Below the pieces are notes generated by a model. The model was not told the DNA's origin and did not search any database. It saw nothing but the letters and a program-made list of their open reading frames with translations. Shown here piece after piece: positions 1-7,570 of a stretch of 16,212 nt of DNA. The stretch lies in assembly GCA_964362645.1 (NCBI GenBank), contig CAYIFC010000014.1:1-16212 (forward strand), read 5' to 3'. Position numbers and translations under genes: made by a program. The stretch comes from CAYIFC01 sp964362645 (GTDB taxonomy: Bacteria > Patescibacteriota > Minisyncoccia > Phycocordibacterales > JACOZG01). Within the stretch, counting starts at the first letter, position 1. Every line of letters begins with the position of its first letter.

Positions 1-723
1 AAAATTGAAGTAGTTGGTACTCAAGTAGTAGAGGAGGAACAGGTAATAAGTAAAGTAGACGAGGTGTTAAGTGGTCGCGCTTGGTTGGTGTTCCCTCGTC
101 GCAGTGTACTTTTTTATCCTGAGCTAGATTTGGTGACGGTTCTTAAGACCAGCTTCCCGCGTTTGTCGCAGATCGAGATTACTAAGTTAGGAGCCGGAGT
201 TTTGCGTTTAATGGTGAGTGAGCGCGAATCACAATTTATTGTTTGCCGTTTGAAGGAGTGTTTCTACTCTGATGCTGGTGGAAGATTGTTTGTGTCAGCC
301 CCAAGTTTTTCTGGTAATCCACTCCTAGTCATTGAGGCGCCAGTCGAAACTAGTCTTCAGTTAGGATCTGATTTTGAAACTACCCAGACGCTAAAGTGGA
401 TTAGAGATTTTACGTCTCAACTTGGCCTCGCGCTTGAGAGCTCGCTTTTCCGTGGTGAGCGCGCGGTGGAAGTAAACTTCGGCGAGAAGGAGGACCTCAA
501 GTTTTTGGTTCGTGATCCGGAGCGAGCAGCTAAGGGTTGGACGCTTTTGGTAAGCAGGCGAACCTCCCCGGAATCCGCGTTAGAAAATTTAGCCGCGGCG
601 CTTAGTAGTGATGTGTTTAAGCAAGAACTGGTGGCGCGCCGCTTGGAGCTCGACTACATTGATCTACGCTTCGAGCGCAAGGTGTTCTACAAGTTCCTCT
701 CCTCGGCTATAATAGAGCGATGA
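1..723 (+). CDS. ftsQ: FtsQ/DivIB-like cell division protein, 5' partial
   Basis: The frame is open from base 1, so the gene starts upstream of the window; about 240 residues of the C-terminal part are present. The visible N-terminus (IEVVGTQVVEEEQVISKV) has the pattern of a POTRA domain, followed by a FPRLSQIEI strand and a V-S-E-R-E-S segment like the E-R-x-P stretch of FtsQ. Then comes CFYSDAGGRLF, matching the FtsQ segment of the type C-Y-x-x-D-x-x-G-x-x-F. The last 20 residues (LDYIDLRFERKVFYKF) match the usual C-terminal strand of FtsQ proteins. In the family, a membrane-anchored POTRA protein scaffolds the divisome outside the membrane. The membrane anchor itself lies outside the window. 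The stop codon overlaps the start of the next gene (ATGA). The family call is from recalled patterns and is fairly secure. Confidence 0.8.
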   Translation, partial: KIEVVGTQVVEEEQVISKVDEVLSGRAWLVFPRRSVLFYPELDLVTVLKTSFPRLSQIEITKLGAGVLRLMVSERESQFIVCRLKECFYSDAGGRLFVSAPSFSGNPLLVIEAPVETSLQLGSDFETTQTLKWIRDFTSQLGLALESSLFRGERAVEVNFGEKEDLKFLVRDPERAAKGWTLLVSRRTSPESALENLAAALSSDVFKQELVARRLELDYIDLRFERKVFYKFLSSAIIER

Positions 724-1112
724 TCGCTCTTCGAGTTTTCGGTCGTTACCTCGTTTGGCACTACACGCGAGCTTTGGCCGACATTTTTCGCCTCGGTCGG
801 GATTTCCTGTGGTTTTTCTACCACTTTTTTTCTATTCCAATTATTGCGCGCACGCTTTTTGCTCCTTGGCGTCGCTTGGGTGAGAGTTATGGTCACAAGC
901 TCGACCCAGGCGCCTTCCTCGGCACCTTCATCGTCAACACCTTAATGCGCTTAGTCGGGTTTGTAATCCGAATTGTTTTTTTGGTTTTTGGATTTGGGGT
1001 TTTAGTTTTGATCTTTGGGCTTTGGATTTTGAGTTTAATTCTTTGGCTTGTTTTGCCGTTCGCGATTTTGGCGCTCTTATGGTTTAGTCTTTTTTTGATT
1101 TTCTTTACTTAA
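720..1112 (+). CDS. Conserved hypothetical integral membrane protein
   Basis: This 130-residue, very hydrophobic protein starts at an ATG that overlaps the FtsQ-like stop by four bases, which points to translational coupling. The N-terminal third is amphipathic and aromatic and carries the segment TLFAPWRRLGESYGHKLDPG. Residues about 67-130 contain two or three membrane spans separated by very short turns. No catalytic motif is visible. It is followed three bases later by a membrane-anchored AAA+ protein, so the two may form a membrane complex or at least be expressed together. I recall similar short membrane proteins beside ClpB-like ATPases in Parcubacteria, but I cannot name a family. The function is unknown. 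Confidence 0.8.
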   Translation: MIALRVFGRYLVWHYTRALADIFRLGRDFLWFFYHFFSIPIIARTLFAPWRRLGESYGHKLDPGAFLGTFIVNTLMRLVGFVIRIVFLVFGFGVLVLIFGLWILSLILWLVLPFAILALLWFSLFLIFFT

Positions 1113-1115
1113 ACT

Positions 1116-3557
1116 ATGCACCCTTTTCGCCCATATCTTGCCGACCATCCACTCTATGCCATCTTGGCGTTGGAGAGTTTTCTTAATCATCGTCGACGTC
1201 ACTCACTAAAACGTTTAACTTTTTGGCTGATAGTTTTGCTATTAGTTGGCGTTGGACTGTCTTTTTTTAATACTAAAATTGCCGCGTGGTTGCCTGTGAT
1301 TGTCGGGGTACTTGGTTTGGATTTAATGCTGTGGCTTAAGCTTTTCATGCTCGAAGCTTTTTTCCGTCACCACTATTTGAGCGAGAGTGGAACCGGCCCG
1401 TCTGGCAATAGCCGGGCAAGCGTAACTTTCGAGGTAGCACAGATTTTCTATCAAGCGCAAGACGCCGATTTGGTTTTGGGCTTTTTCGTTTCCAATTATG
1501 GCCAGCGGGTTATTGCACGAGCGGGTGTGTCGGCCGTTGACCGGCAGGCGTTCTATGAGGCTCGGGTCGCTAAGAAGTCGGGCATGGGCTTGGAGTGGGG
1601 TGAGAAGGGAGTGCTCTCTCTCAAAGATCTTTCGGCCGCGCTTTACGACAAGAATCCAGATCTCCAAGCCTGGTTGCTTAAACTTGAAGTTAACAAAACC
1701 GATTGGCTGGGCGCAGCCGTCTGGGTGGAAGCTGAGGAGGCACGAGCTCGCTTCCAAGAAGCTTGGTGGCAACGTCGGCGTCTCGAGCGCATCCCGGGGC
1801 TCGCTAAGACTTGGGGTTACGGCGTCACTTTTTTACTTGAGAAGTATTGCCAGGACCTCCTGGCCCTGAGCGGAGTCGAAGGGTTGGGTCTTTTTTCAAC
1901 TACGGTCGAAAAGATTGAGACCATTCTTTCGCGCGGTAAAGAAGAGAATGCTTTGGTCGTCGGCGAAGGCCAAGCCCCGCGCGAGGCGGTAGTAGAATTG
2001 GCACGACTAATCGAGCGCGGTAAGGTGGTGCCACTACTAGAACACAAGCGTCCGTTCTTGCTCCGCAGCGCACTTTTGCTCGCCGCTTGTAAAGACAAAC
2101 AGACACTCGAGAAGGAATTGTTGGCGCTTCTTGAGCAAGCCCACCGCGCTGGCAACATCATTTTAATCATCGACGATTTCCCAGCGCTCATGCGCGGAGC
2201 GGCCGCGCTTGAGGTGGCTCTAGGCTCGATTCTCGATCCGTATCTTGCTGGACGGACGGTGCAGTTGGTGGCGTTAGCCGATCCCCGCGGCTACCACGAG
2301 GTGCTCGAACCGGATGTCCATTTGCGCGAGCGCTTTGAGCGCGTAATGATCGAAGCGGTTGATGCGGCGGCACTCTTGCCACACACGGCCGAGTTCGTGC
2401 TGGCGCTGGAGCGGCAATACGGTCTCTACTTTACCTACCCGGCACTGGTGGAGCTCGCCGACTCGGCCGGTCGTCTCTTTGCTGGTGAGTCCTTGAGCGA
2501 TCAGTTGGCCGATCTTTTGCTCGAGATTGCGCCGTGGTCGATTCAGCACCTGCCCGCCCTCCCGTCTGGTCGGGAGCAGGCGGGAAATATTGGAGTTGTC
2601 GATCGTGTTACTGCTCGACGTTTTGTAAGCGAAAAGTCGGGTGTGCCAGTGGGTAAGCCGCAAGGAGCCGAAAAAGAAAAGCTCTTAAATTTAGAAAAAG
2701 AATTATCCGCCCGCGTTATCGGTCAGGACCCAGCGATTGTGGCGGTGGCCTCGGCTCTGCGTCGCAATCGAGCCGGACTCCGTAATCCTAACCGGCCAAT
2801 CGGCTCCTTCCTCTTTCTTGGCCCGACGGGCGTAGGTAAAACGGAGACGGCGAAGGCTTTGGCCGCCCTCTTTTTCGACGGCGAAGATCGAATGATCCGT
2901 TTAGACATGACGGAGTATCAAGGTGCTGATGCGCTCGTTCGTTTAATCGGTACGACTGAAAATGCTGGTAGTTTGACGACTGCCCTCACGGCTCGACCCT
3001 ACGGTGTGCTCTTGCTGGATGAGTTTGAAAAAAGTGCGCTCGCGGTGCGCGATCTCTTCCTCCAGATTTTGGACGAAGGATTTTTTACCAACGCGCGTGG
3101 CGAGCGAGTTAATACGCGCAATGTAATTATTATTGCTACCTCTAATGCGGGCGCCGATCTCATTTGGGAGATTGTTAAGTCCGGTAAGCACTTAGCGGAA
3201 GAGCGGCCACGGATTGTGGAGGCGATTATCAAGCAAGCAATCTTTAAGCCGGAACTCGTTAACCGTTTTGACGCGGTGGTGATCTTTAATCCGTTGCAAG
3301 GAGAGGAGCTTAAAAAAGTTGCTGGGCTTGGTTTGGCTAAGCTGGCTAAGCGACTCGAGGGACAGGGGATTGTGTTCGGCTGGGGTCAGGTCGCCGCCGC
3401 CCGCGTGGCCGAGCGCGGGAGCGACAAAGTTTTCGGCGCCCGACCCATGCAGCGGTTTATTCAAGATGCGCTGGAGGCGCCGATTGCTATCAAAATTCTG
3501 GAGGGCGGTCTCAAGAGCGGCGATCGCGTGGAAGCTGAGGTAATCTTAGCCAAGTAG
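1116..3557 (+). CDS. Membrane-anchored ClpB/ClpC-like AAA+ ATPase with degenerate first ATPase module
   Basis: The protein has 813 residues. Residues about 34-51 and 56-80 are two membrane spans. Residues about 100-210 (SVTFEVAQIF..., LSLKDLSAALYDK) recall the Clp N-terminal repeat. The first AAA+ module (about 240-470) keeps a Walker-B-like IILIIDDF (about residue 348), but at the Walker A position it reads VVGEGQAPREA (about 281), without GKT, so it is unlikely to hydrolyse ATP. The second module is intact: IGQDPAI, Walker A GPTGVGKT (about 569), Walker B VLLLDEFEKS (about 632), sensor ATSNAGA (about 675) and a C-terminal GARPMQRFIQD small domain. The coiled-coil middle domain of ClpB is not apparent, and no ClpP-docking loop is recognisable. 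It probably unfolds or remodels proteins at the membrane. Two GC-rich palindromic repeats lie inside the gene. It is coupled to the genes on both sides. Confidence 0.9.
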   Translation: MHPFRPYLADHPLYAILALESFLNHRRRHSLKRLTFWLIVLLLVGVGLSFFNTKIAAWLPVIVGVLGLDLMLWLKLFMLEAFFRHHYLSESGTGPSGNSRASVTFEVAQIFYQAQDADLVLGFFVSNYGQRVIARAGVSAVDRQAFYEARVAKKSGMGLEWGEKGVLSLKDLSAALYDKNPDLQAWLLKLEVNKTDWLGAAVWVEAEEARARFQEAWWQRRRLERIPGLAKTWGYGVTFLLEKYCQDLLALSGVEGLGLFSTTVEKIETILSRGKEENALVVGEGQAPREAVVELARLIERGKVVPLLEHKRPFLLRSALLLAACKDKQTLEKELLALLEQAHRAGNIILIIDDFPALMRGAAALEVALGSILDPYLAGRTVQLVALADPRGYHEVLEPDVHLRERFERVMIEAVDAAALLPHTAEFVLALERQYGLYFTYPALVELADSAGRLFAGESLSDQLADLLLEIAPWSIQHLPALPSGREQAGNIGVVDRVTARRFVSEKSGVPVGKPQGAEKEKLLNLEKELSARVIGQDPAIVAVASALRRNRAGLRNPNRPIGSFLFLGPTGVGKTETAKALAALFFDGEDRMIRLDMTEYQGADALVRLIGTTENAGSLTTALTARPYGVLLLDEFEKSALAVRDLFLQILDEGFFTNARGERVNTRNVIIIATSNAGADLIWEIVKSGKHLAEERPRIVEAIIKQAIFKPELVNRFDAVVIFNPLQGEELKKVAGLGLAKLAKRLEGQGIVFGWGQVAAARVAERGSDKVFGARPMQRFIQDALEAPIAIKILEGGLKSGDRVEAEVILAK
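1864..1883 (+). repeat. Intragenic palindrome-like repeat, copy A
   Basis: The sequence CCCTGAGCGGAGTCGAAGGG lies inside the AAA+ gene and is translated as LSGVEG in the degenerate first module. Related 20-21-base sequences occur in dus (7277-7296) and, inverted, in dnaX (8561-8581). All share the core GAG-NNN-AGTCGA flanked by C and G runs. The termini pair with each other (CCCT/AGGG). Confidence 0.6.
2553..2584. repeat. Strong inverted repeat inside the AAA+ gene linker
   Basis: Two six-base arms (CCCGCC and CTCCCG) pair with CGGGAG and GGCGGG across a six-base loop, with a two-base bulge. This gives a 12-pair GC-rich hairpin. It encodes about residues 480-490 (ALPSGREQAG), in the linker between the two ATPase modules, where an insertion would be tolerated. 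There is no T-run after it, so it is not an intrinsic terminator. Confidence 0.6.
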
Positions 3558-3558
3558 T

Positions 3559-4611
3559 ATGCAGCGAGGATTTATAAATTATGTAGTAGCCGTAGTTATC
3601 GCCGCCGGTGTGGGGGTGGCTTTAGCCTGGGCACTAATTACCACGCCGTCGGCCGTTTTGGCTTGGCTCAATCAAGACGAGATGGGGAAGTCGGCCTATG
3701 AGCGGGTCGCGGCCATTGTGGCCAGACCGGTGCTCCCACCTCCACTTCCCATCACGCTAACTTTTGTTGGCGACATTATGCTCGACCGTGGTGTGGCCAA
3801 GTCATATAAAGAGAATGGCGGTTTAGATTGGTTGTTCGAGGGCGTCAAACCGATCGGTGAGTCCGACATTCTTTTCGGTAATCTGGAGGGGCCGATTTCT
3901 GATCGTGGCCGCAATGTAGGTAGCAAATATTCTTTCCGCATGGCCACTAGCTCGGCTCCGGCGCTCGCCAGCGTTGGCTTCGATGTTCTCTCGGTGGCCA
4001 ATAATCACGCCGGTGATTGGAGTGTGCCGGCCTTTACCGATACGCTGCAGTATTTAGAGCAAAATAATATCGTTGCGGTTGGTGGGGGTTTAACGCGAGC
4101 TGGAGCGCGCGCGGTAAAGGTGGTAGAGGTGCGTGGTGTCAAAGTGGGTTATCTTGGTTTTTCTGATGTCGGACCGGAATGGTTGCGGGTTCGCGATGAT
4201 GCTCCGGGCATTCTCTTGACTAACGATCCAGAATTTGAGTCAATAATTTCAATGGCATCGTCGCAAGTTGATGTTTTGGTCGTTTCTTTCCATTGGGGTG
4301 AGGAGTACAAAACTTTGGCTAATGAGCGGCAGAAGCAGTTGGCGAATCAAGCACTGGTGGCCGGAGCTAAGCTCGTGATTGGTCACCATCCGCATGTGGT
4401 GGAGCCAATAGAAAGAAGTGACGAGAGTCTGGTGGCCTACAGTTTAGGTAATTTTATTTTTGATCAAGGTTTTTCGGAGGAGACGATGCAGGGACTCGCT
4501 TTAACGGTGCGACTTAACCCGGATGGCGGTATTAAAGATTACCAAACGACAATTGTTAAACTTAGTCCCGAATTTAAACCGGCACTTGAAGTGAGTCAAA
4601 GCCATGAATAA
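3559..4611 (+). CDS. CapA-family (PGA_cap) exported phosphoesterase-like protein
   Basis: The protein has 350 residues. Residues about 8-29 form a single N-terminal membrane anchor or uncleaved signal. The CapA fold follows, with its family motifs in order: GDIMLDRGV, GNLEGPIS, SVANNHAGDW, SFHWGEEY, IGHHPHVVEP and YSLGNFIFDQ. These supply the Asp, Asn and His metal ligands of a calcineurin-like phosphoesterase superfamily member. CapA proteins were first linked to poly-gamma-glutamate capsule formation. No other poly-glutamate synthesis genes are present here, so an envelope-polymer role is likely but the substrate is unknown. The gene starts one base after the AAA+ stop and overlaps the next gene by eight bases. 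Confidence 0.9.
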   Translation: MQRGFINYVVAVVIAAGVGVALAWALITTPSAVLAWLNQDEMGKSAYERVAAIVARPVLPPPLPITLTFVGDIMLDRGVAKSYKENGGLDWLFEGVKPIGESDILFGNLEGPISDRGRNVGSKYSFRMATSSAPALASVGFDVLSVANNHAGDWSVPAFTDTLQYLEQNNIVAVGGGLTRAGARAVKVVEVRGVKVGYLGFSDVGPEWLRVRDDAPGILLTNDPEFESIISMASSQVDVLVVSFHWGEEYKTLANERQKQLANQALVAGAKLVIGHHPHVVEPIERSDESLVAYSLGNFIFDQGFSEETMQGLALTVRLNPDGGIKDYQTTIVKLSPEFKPALEVSQSHE

Positions 4612-5521
4612 AAAATATTTAATTCTGCCGTTTGTCGCTCTGGGGTTGTTTGTAATTTGGCTTCTGCCGGACCCGCATGGTAATTATCCAGCGCCGTTAG
4701 AAAATTTAAGGGCCCAAGTTTTTCAAGAAACGGTCACGCCCGAATCGTTAAAAGAAAAGATGTGGAGTAAGGGTTTGAAAATCTTAATTGTTCCTGGTCA
4801 TGACCCTGCTGCCCCTGGCGCCCAGTTTGGCACTGTGGTAGAAGAAAAGTTGACGCGTGAGTTAGCTGGCGAGCTCGCCAAGCAGTTTAAAAACCAACCA
4901 ACCTGGGAAGTAATGGTGGCCCGTGATGTGGTTACTGGGCAATATGACTCTCGCTTAGCCGAGTATTTTGTGCGGGAGAGAGAATCAATTAATTCTTTCC
5001 GAGCGATTCTGCGTCAGCAGTTAATCTCGCTGGTTGCTACGGGCACCGTGGAAGAGAAGGTTGTTGTACCACACAACTTTGCCACCGAAGATGTAGCCTT
5101 TCGTTTGTATGGCATCAACAAGTGGGCGAATGAGAATGATATTGATTTAATTTTGCATATCCATTTCAATGACACACCCCGTAAAAAGTTAAGTATGCCG
5201 GGGGCGTACACTGGCTTCTCGGTTTATATTCCAGAAAAGCAGTTCCCTAATGCGCGGGCTAGTCGCGAAGTTGGGAAAGAGGTTTTTACAGCCATCAAGC
5301 GCTATTATCCAGTTAGTAATTTACCGTTGGAAAATATTGGTTTAGTTGAAGATCAAGAACTTATTGCGCTTGGAGCCAACGCCTCGTTAACAAAACCCTC
5401 AATACTTATCGAGTATGGTTATATTTATGAACCGCAATACAAATCACCTTCCACTCGTGCCGTTGTCTTTGAAGCTCTCGCCTTCCACACCCTCCGCGGC
5501 TTGAACACCTACTTTCAGTAA
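4604..5521 (+). CDS. Exported N-acetylmuramoyl-L-alanine amidase-like (Amidase_3) hydrolase
   Basis: The protein has 305 residues. Residues about 5-21 form a signal or membrane anchor. The core has the Amidase_3 landmarks in divergent form. ILIVPGHDPAAPGAQFG carries the first zinc His (H66), where the family usually reads DPGHGG. A Glu follows (E80 or E81), then HIHFND (H187, the usual S-I-H-x-N) and ILIEYGY (E270, the usual E-x-G-F). All zinc ligands and the catalytic Glu position therefore seem kept. A ~100-residue stretch between E81 and H187 is larger than usual. The enzyme would cleave the stem peptide from muramic acid outside the membrane. It overlaps the CapA-like gene by eight bases, fitting a joint envelope role. 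Confidence 0.75.
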   Translation: MNKKYLILPFVALGLFVIWLLPDPHGNYPAPLENLRAQVFQETVTPESLKEKMWSKGLKILIVPGHDPAAPGAQFGTVVEEKLTRELAGELAKQFKNQPTWEVMVARDVVTGQYDSRLAEYFVRERESINSFRAILRQQLISLVATGTVEEKVVVPHNFATEDVAFRLYGINKWANENDIDLILHIHFNDTPRKKLSMPGAYTGFSVYIPEKQFPNARASREVGKEVFTAIKRYYPVSNLPLENIGLVEDQELIALGANASLTKPSILIEYGYIYEPQYKSPSTRAVVFEALAFHTLRGLNTYFQ

Positions 5522-5523
5522 AT

Positions 5524-5952
5524 CTAGTTCCTTGTGATGATACCGGACTTTTTATTAAGGCGTTGAATGGTGAACCGGGAATTCTTGCCGCACGTTGGGC
5601 TGGGGAACAAGCATCCACCGAAGAGACGATGAAGTATTGTTTGGATAGGTTGAGCGGCCAAACTGATCGTTCTGCCACTTTCCGAACTATTGCCACGGTT
5701 ATTTCTCCTGACTGTAAGGAGTACCTTTTTAAGGGAGAAGTAGAGGGGGATATTCTTACTGAGCCTCGGACTATCCCTCAACCCCAAATGCCCTACAGCG
5801 CTCTTTTTGTTCCTAACGGGCACAATAAAACATGGGCTGAAATGACGATCCAGGAAGAAAACGATATTTCTCATCGGGGTAAAGTTCTTAAGAAGGTGGT
5901 GGATTTCTTCGACAGAGAGTCGTGGACAAAAATAGTCCCTGAAAGTCTTTGA
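5524..5952 (+). pseudogene. rdgB: 5'-truncated RdgB/HAM1 family NTP pyrophosphatase remnant
   Basis: From about base 5536 the frame reads DDTGLFIKALNGEPGILAARWAGE, the second block of the RdgB/HAM1 (ITPase) family. It is followed by RSATFRTIATV, KGEVEGDI, ALFVPNGHNKTWAEM and ENDISHRGKVLKKV, the usual order to the C-terminus. The first ~65 residues of the family, with the T-x-N-x-x-K nucleotide-binding motif, are absent. Homology begins directly after the amidase stop codon. No ATG lies in frame before the conserved block; the only near start is TTG at 5563, inside it. The remaining frame is intact to the stop, so the loss of the 5' end is recent or the fragment is retained. Family enzymes remove dITP and XTP from the nucleotide pool; this copy should be inactive. 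Confidence 0.75.
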
Positions 5953-5966
5953 TTGTTTTCTAACGC

Positions 5967-6006
5967 AAGGCGCACGAGCTTCATCAGCTACGGCGCCTTT
6001 TCTTTT
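5967..6006 (+). terminator. Rho-independent terminator after the envelope cluster
   Basis: AAGGCGC (5967-5973) pairs with GCGCCTT (5993-5999). The loop contains a further AGCT/AGCT pairing, and the tract TTTTCTTTTT follows. It closes the transcript that ends with the rdgB remnant, just before the toxin-antitoxin pair. Confidence 0.8.
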
Positions 6007-6046
6007 TAAACCCCAGTTTATTGATTTTTAATGTTGATATGTTAAA

Positions 6047-6253
6047 GTGGCCAATAATATGGTTACTATAACGACAACTAAATACCGAGAACTTAAAAAG
6101 AAGGCCTCGGCTTATGAGGCGATTTTTAAGTTGCCCCACTATCAACTCAAGGGCCGTGCTGCTCAAAAACTAGATCATCGAGTAGACCAAGCTCTTAAAG
6201 AACATTGCGCTGGTAAAACTAAAAAAATAAATTCTCTAGCTGATCTTATGTAA
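6047..6253 (+). CDS. Putative type II antitoxin
   Basis: This small basic protein has 68 residues if it starts at GTG 6047, or 64 if at ATG 6059. It begins MVTITTTKYRELKKKASAYEAIF, like the short N-terminal strand plus helix of RelB/Phd-type antitoxins, and ends in a lysine-rich tail with INSLADLM. Its stop is separated by one base from the start of a RelE-like toxin, the classic antitoxin-toxin order. Antitoxins of this type bind and neutralise the toxin and usually repress their own promoter. No clear promoter or operator was resolved in the short gap after the preceding terminator. The role rests mainly on gene order and partner. Confidence 0.7.
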   Translation: MANNMVTITTTKYRELKKKASAYEAIFKLPHYQLKGRAAQKLDHRVDQALKEHCAGKTKKINSLADLM

Positions 6254-6254
6254 T

Positions 6255-6515
6255 ATGGTGGAAATTGATACTAGCTCCCTGTTCAGACGTCAATTTAAAA
6301 AGTTACCCACCGAGATCAAACGCAAAGCTCTTCGCCGAGAAGAGATTTTTGTTAATAACCCTTTCGATACAAGATTGGGAACTCATAAATTGGGTGGCAA
6401 CAAGAATGGGGAATGGGCTTATTGGGTTGATTATTCCTATCGTGTAACTTTTTTGTTTTTAGGCGAAAGGCAAGTTTTATATACCGCTGTTGGTACACAT
6501 GACCAGGTTTACTAG
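6255..6515 (+). CDS. RelE/ParE-superfamily toxin (type II toxin-antitoxin)
   Basis: The 86-residue protein has the pattern of the RelE/YafQ/YoeB mRNA-interferase fold: FRRQFKKLPTEIKRKALRREEIF, NPFDTRLGTHKLGG, EWAYWVDYSYRVTFLFL and the C-terminal VGTHDQVY. Such toxins cut mRNA in the ribosomal A site; the basic residues and the Tyr and His near the C-terminus are the likely active positions. The gene directly follows its putative antitoxin. The dus gene begins ten bases after its stop with an AGGA ribosome site, so dus may be transcribed from the toxin-antitoxin promoter. Confidence 0.85.
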   Translation: MVEIDTSSLFRRQFKKLPTEIKRKALRREEIFVNNPFDTRLGTHKLGGNKNGEWAYWVDYSYRVTFLFLGERQVLYTAVGTHDQVY

Positions 6516-6524
6516 GATTAGAAT

Positions 6525-7511
6525 ATGGTAAAGGGGTTTTGGGACAAGTTAAAAAAGCCGGTGATGGTGCTGGCGCCGTTGGCGAATGTCACGGACGCGG
6601 CTTTTCGCCGACTGATTGCCAAGTATTCTAAACCGGCCGGTCCAGACATTTTCTGGACTGAATTCGTGTCGGCCGATGGATTGGTGAGTAAGGGTAGGGA
6701 AGTCTTGCTGAAAGATTTAATGTACACGCCGGCCGAGCGGCCGATCGTCGCCCAACTTTTCGGCGCGCGGCCGGAGACAATGCGCGAGGCGGCGACCCTC
6801 GTTCAGGATCTCGGTTTCGATGGGCTCGATATCAACATGGGTTGCCCTGACGCGTCGGTAGAGAAGCAGGGTGCTGGTGCGGCGTTAATTAAGAATCAGA
6901 AACTGGCGCAAGAAATAATCGCCGCCGCGGCCGAAGGCGCGCCCAATCTCCCGATCTCGATTAAGACACGGCTCGGTTATAATCGCGATGAGTTAGAAGA
7001 GTGGTTGCCGGTGCTACTGGAAACTGGGGTCGCCGCGGTGACGATCCATGCCCGCACGCGCAAAGAAATGTCTAAGGTTCCGGCGTGTTGGGAGCGTGTG
7101 CGGCGTGCGGTAGAAATAAGAAATGAAAAGGGGAGCGAGGCTCTAATTCTGGGCAATGGCGATGTACGCGATCTTGCTCACGCGCATTCTTTAGTTGCTG
7201 AAACGGGCGCTGACGGCGTAATGCTCGGCCGTGCCATCTTCGGCAACCCATGGCTGTTTTCAGAAACTGAAAACAGCCCCGAGAAAAGTCGAGGGGTTGA
7301 AGAAAAGTTAAAAGTATTAGTTGAACACACAAAACTTTTTCATGAATTACTTGGTGACATCAAAAGTTTTTCAATAATGAAGAAGCATTACAAGGCTTAT
7401 GTTAATGGCTTTGCCGGCGCGGCCGAACTACGCGAAAAGCTAATGAATACCGAGAGCGCCAAGCAGGTGGAAGAGGTAGTTGACAAGTACCTATCGTCTA
7501 TGATACAATAA
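6525..7511 (+). CDS. dus: tRNA-dihydrouridine synthase
   Basis: The 328-residue protein is an FMN-dependent TIM-barrel Dus enzyme that reduces uridines in the tRNA D-loop. Visible landmarks are VLAPLANVTDAAFR (N-terminal FMN strand), QLFGARPE, DINMGCP with the catalytic Cys (C107), SIKTRLGY, TIHARTR, GNGDVRD and GVMLGRAIFGNPWLF (phosphate binding). A C-terminal helical domain follows. An AGGA site 7 bases before the ATG supports the start. Residues about 243-257 (FSETENSPEKSRGVEE) fall exactly on two adjacent repeats, a perfect 12-base inverted repeat and copy B of a dispersed repeat, between the barrel and the helical domain. The 3' end carries the promoter of the next gene. Confidence 0.93.
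   Translation: MVKGFWDKLKKPVMVLAPLANVTDAAFRRLIAKYSKPAGPDIFWTEFVSADGLVSKGREVLLKDLMYTPAERPIVAQLFGARPETMREAATLVQDLGFDGLDINMGCPDASVEKQGAGAALIKNQKLAQEIIAAAAEGAPNLPISIKTRLGYNRDELEEWLPVLLETGVAAVTIHARTRKEMSKVPACWERVRRAVEIRNEKGSEALILGNGDVRDLAHAHSLVAETGADGVMLGRAIFGNPWLFSETENSPEKSRGVEEKLKVLVEHTKLFHELLGDIKSFSIMKKHYKAYVNGFAGAAELREKLMNTESAKQVEEVVDKYLSSMIQ
7252..7278. repeat. Perfect 12-base inverted repeat inside dus
   Basis: GGCTGTTTTCAG (7252-7263) and CTGAAAACAGCC (7267-7278) are exact reverse complements around a three-base loop. The repeat lies in the coding sequence at the boundary of the barrel and the helical domain. It overlaps the next repeat (7277-7296) by two bases. Confidence 0.8.
7277..7296 (+). 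repeat. Intragenic palindrome-like repeat, copy B
   Basis: CCCCGAGAAAAGTCGAGGGG matches copy A (1864-1883) at 16 of 20 positions, with the same GAG-NNN-AGTCGA core and pairing C/G ends. It is translated within dus in a different reading frame from copy A, so protein-level conservation does not explain the similarity. Confidence 0.55.
7480..7509 (+). promoter_or_regulatory. Near-consensus sigma-70 promoter for the zinc-ribbon gene
   Basis: TTGACA (7480-7485) and TACAAT (7504-7509) are separated by 18 bases. TG one base before the -10 (TGATACAAT) adds an extended -10. It lies in the last codons of dus and would start transcription near 7516, giving a ~55-base leader for the small zinc-ribbon gene. 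Confidence 0.8.
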
Positions 7512-7570
7512 AAAAAGAAAGTCAAGGATGGTCTTTGGCTCCCGAAGGGATTCAGATTGGAGATATACTC

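Noticed and set aside
1323..3464. Several long minus-strand and alternate-frame open stretches across the AAA+ gene
   Set aside because: They lie within a strongly supported coding frame and show no domain motifs; GC-rich genes give such shadows.
5524..5874. 116-codon minus-strand frame opposite the rdgB remnant
   Set aside because: The plus-strand frame carries clear HAM1-family motifs in order; the minus frame has none.
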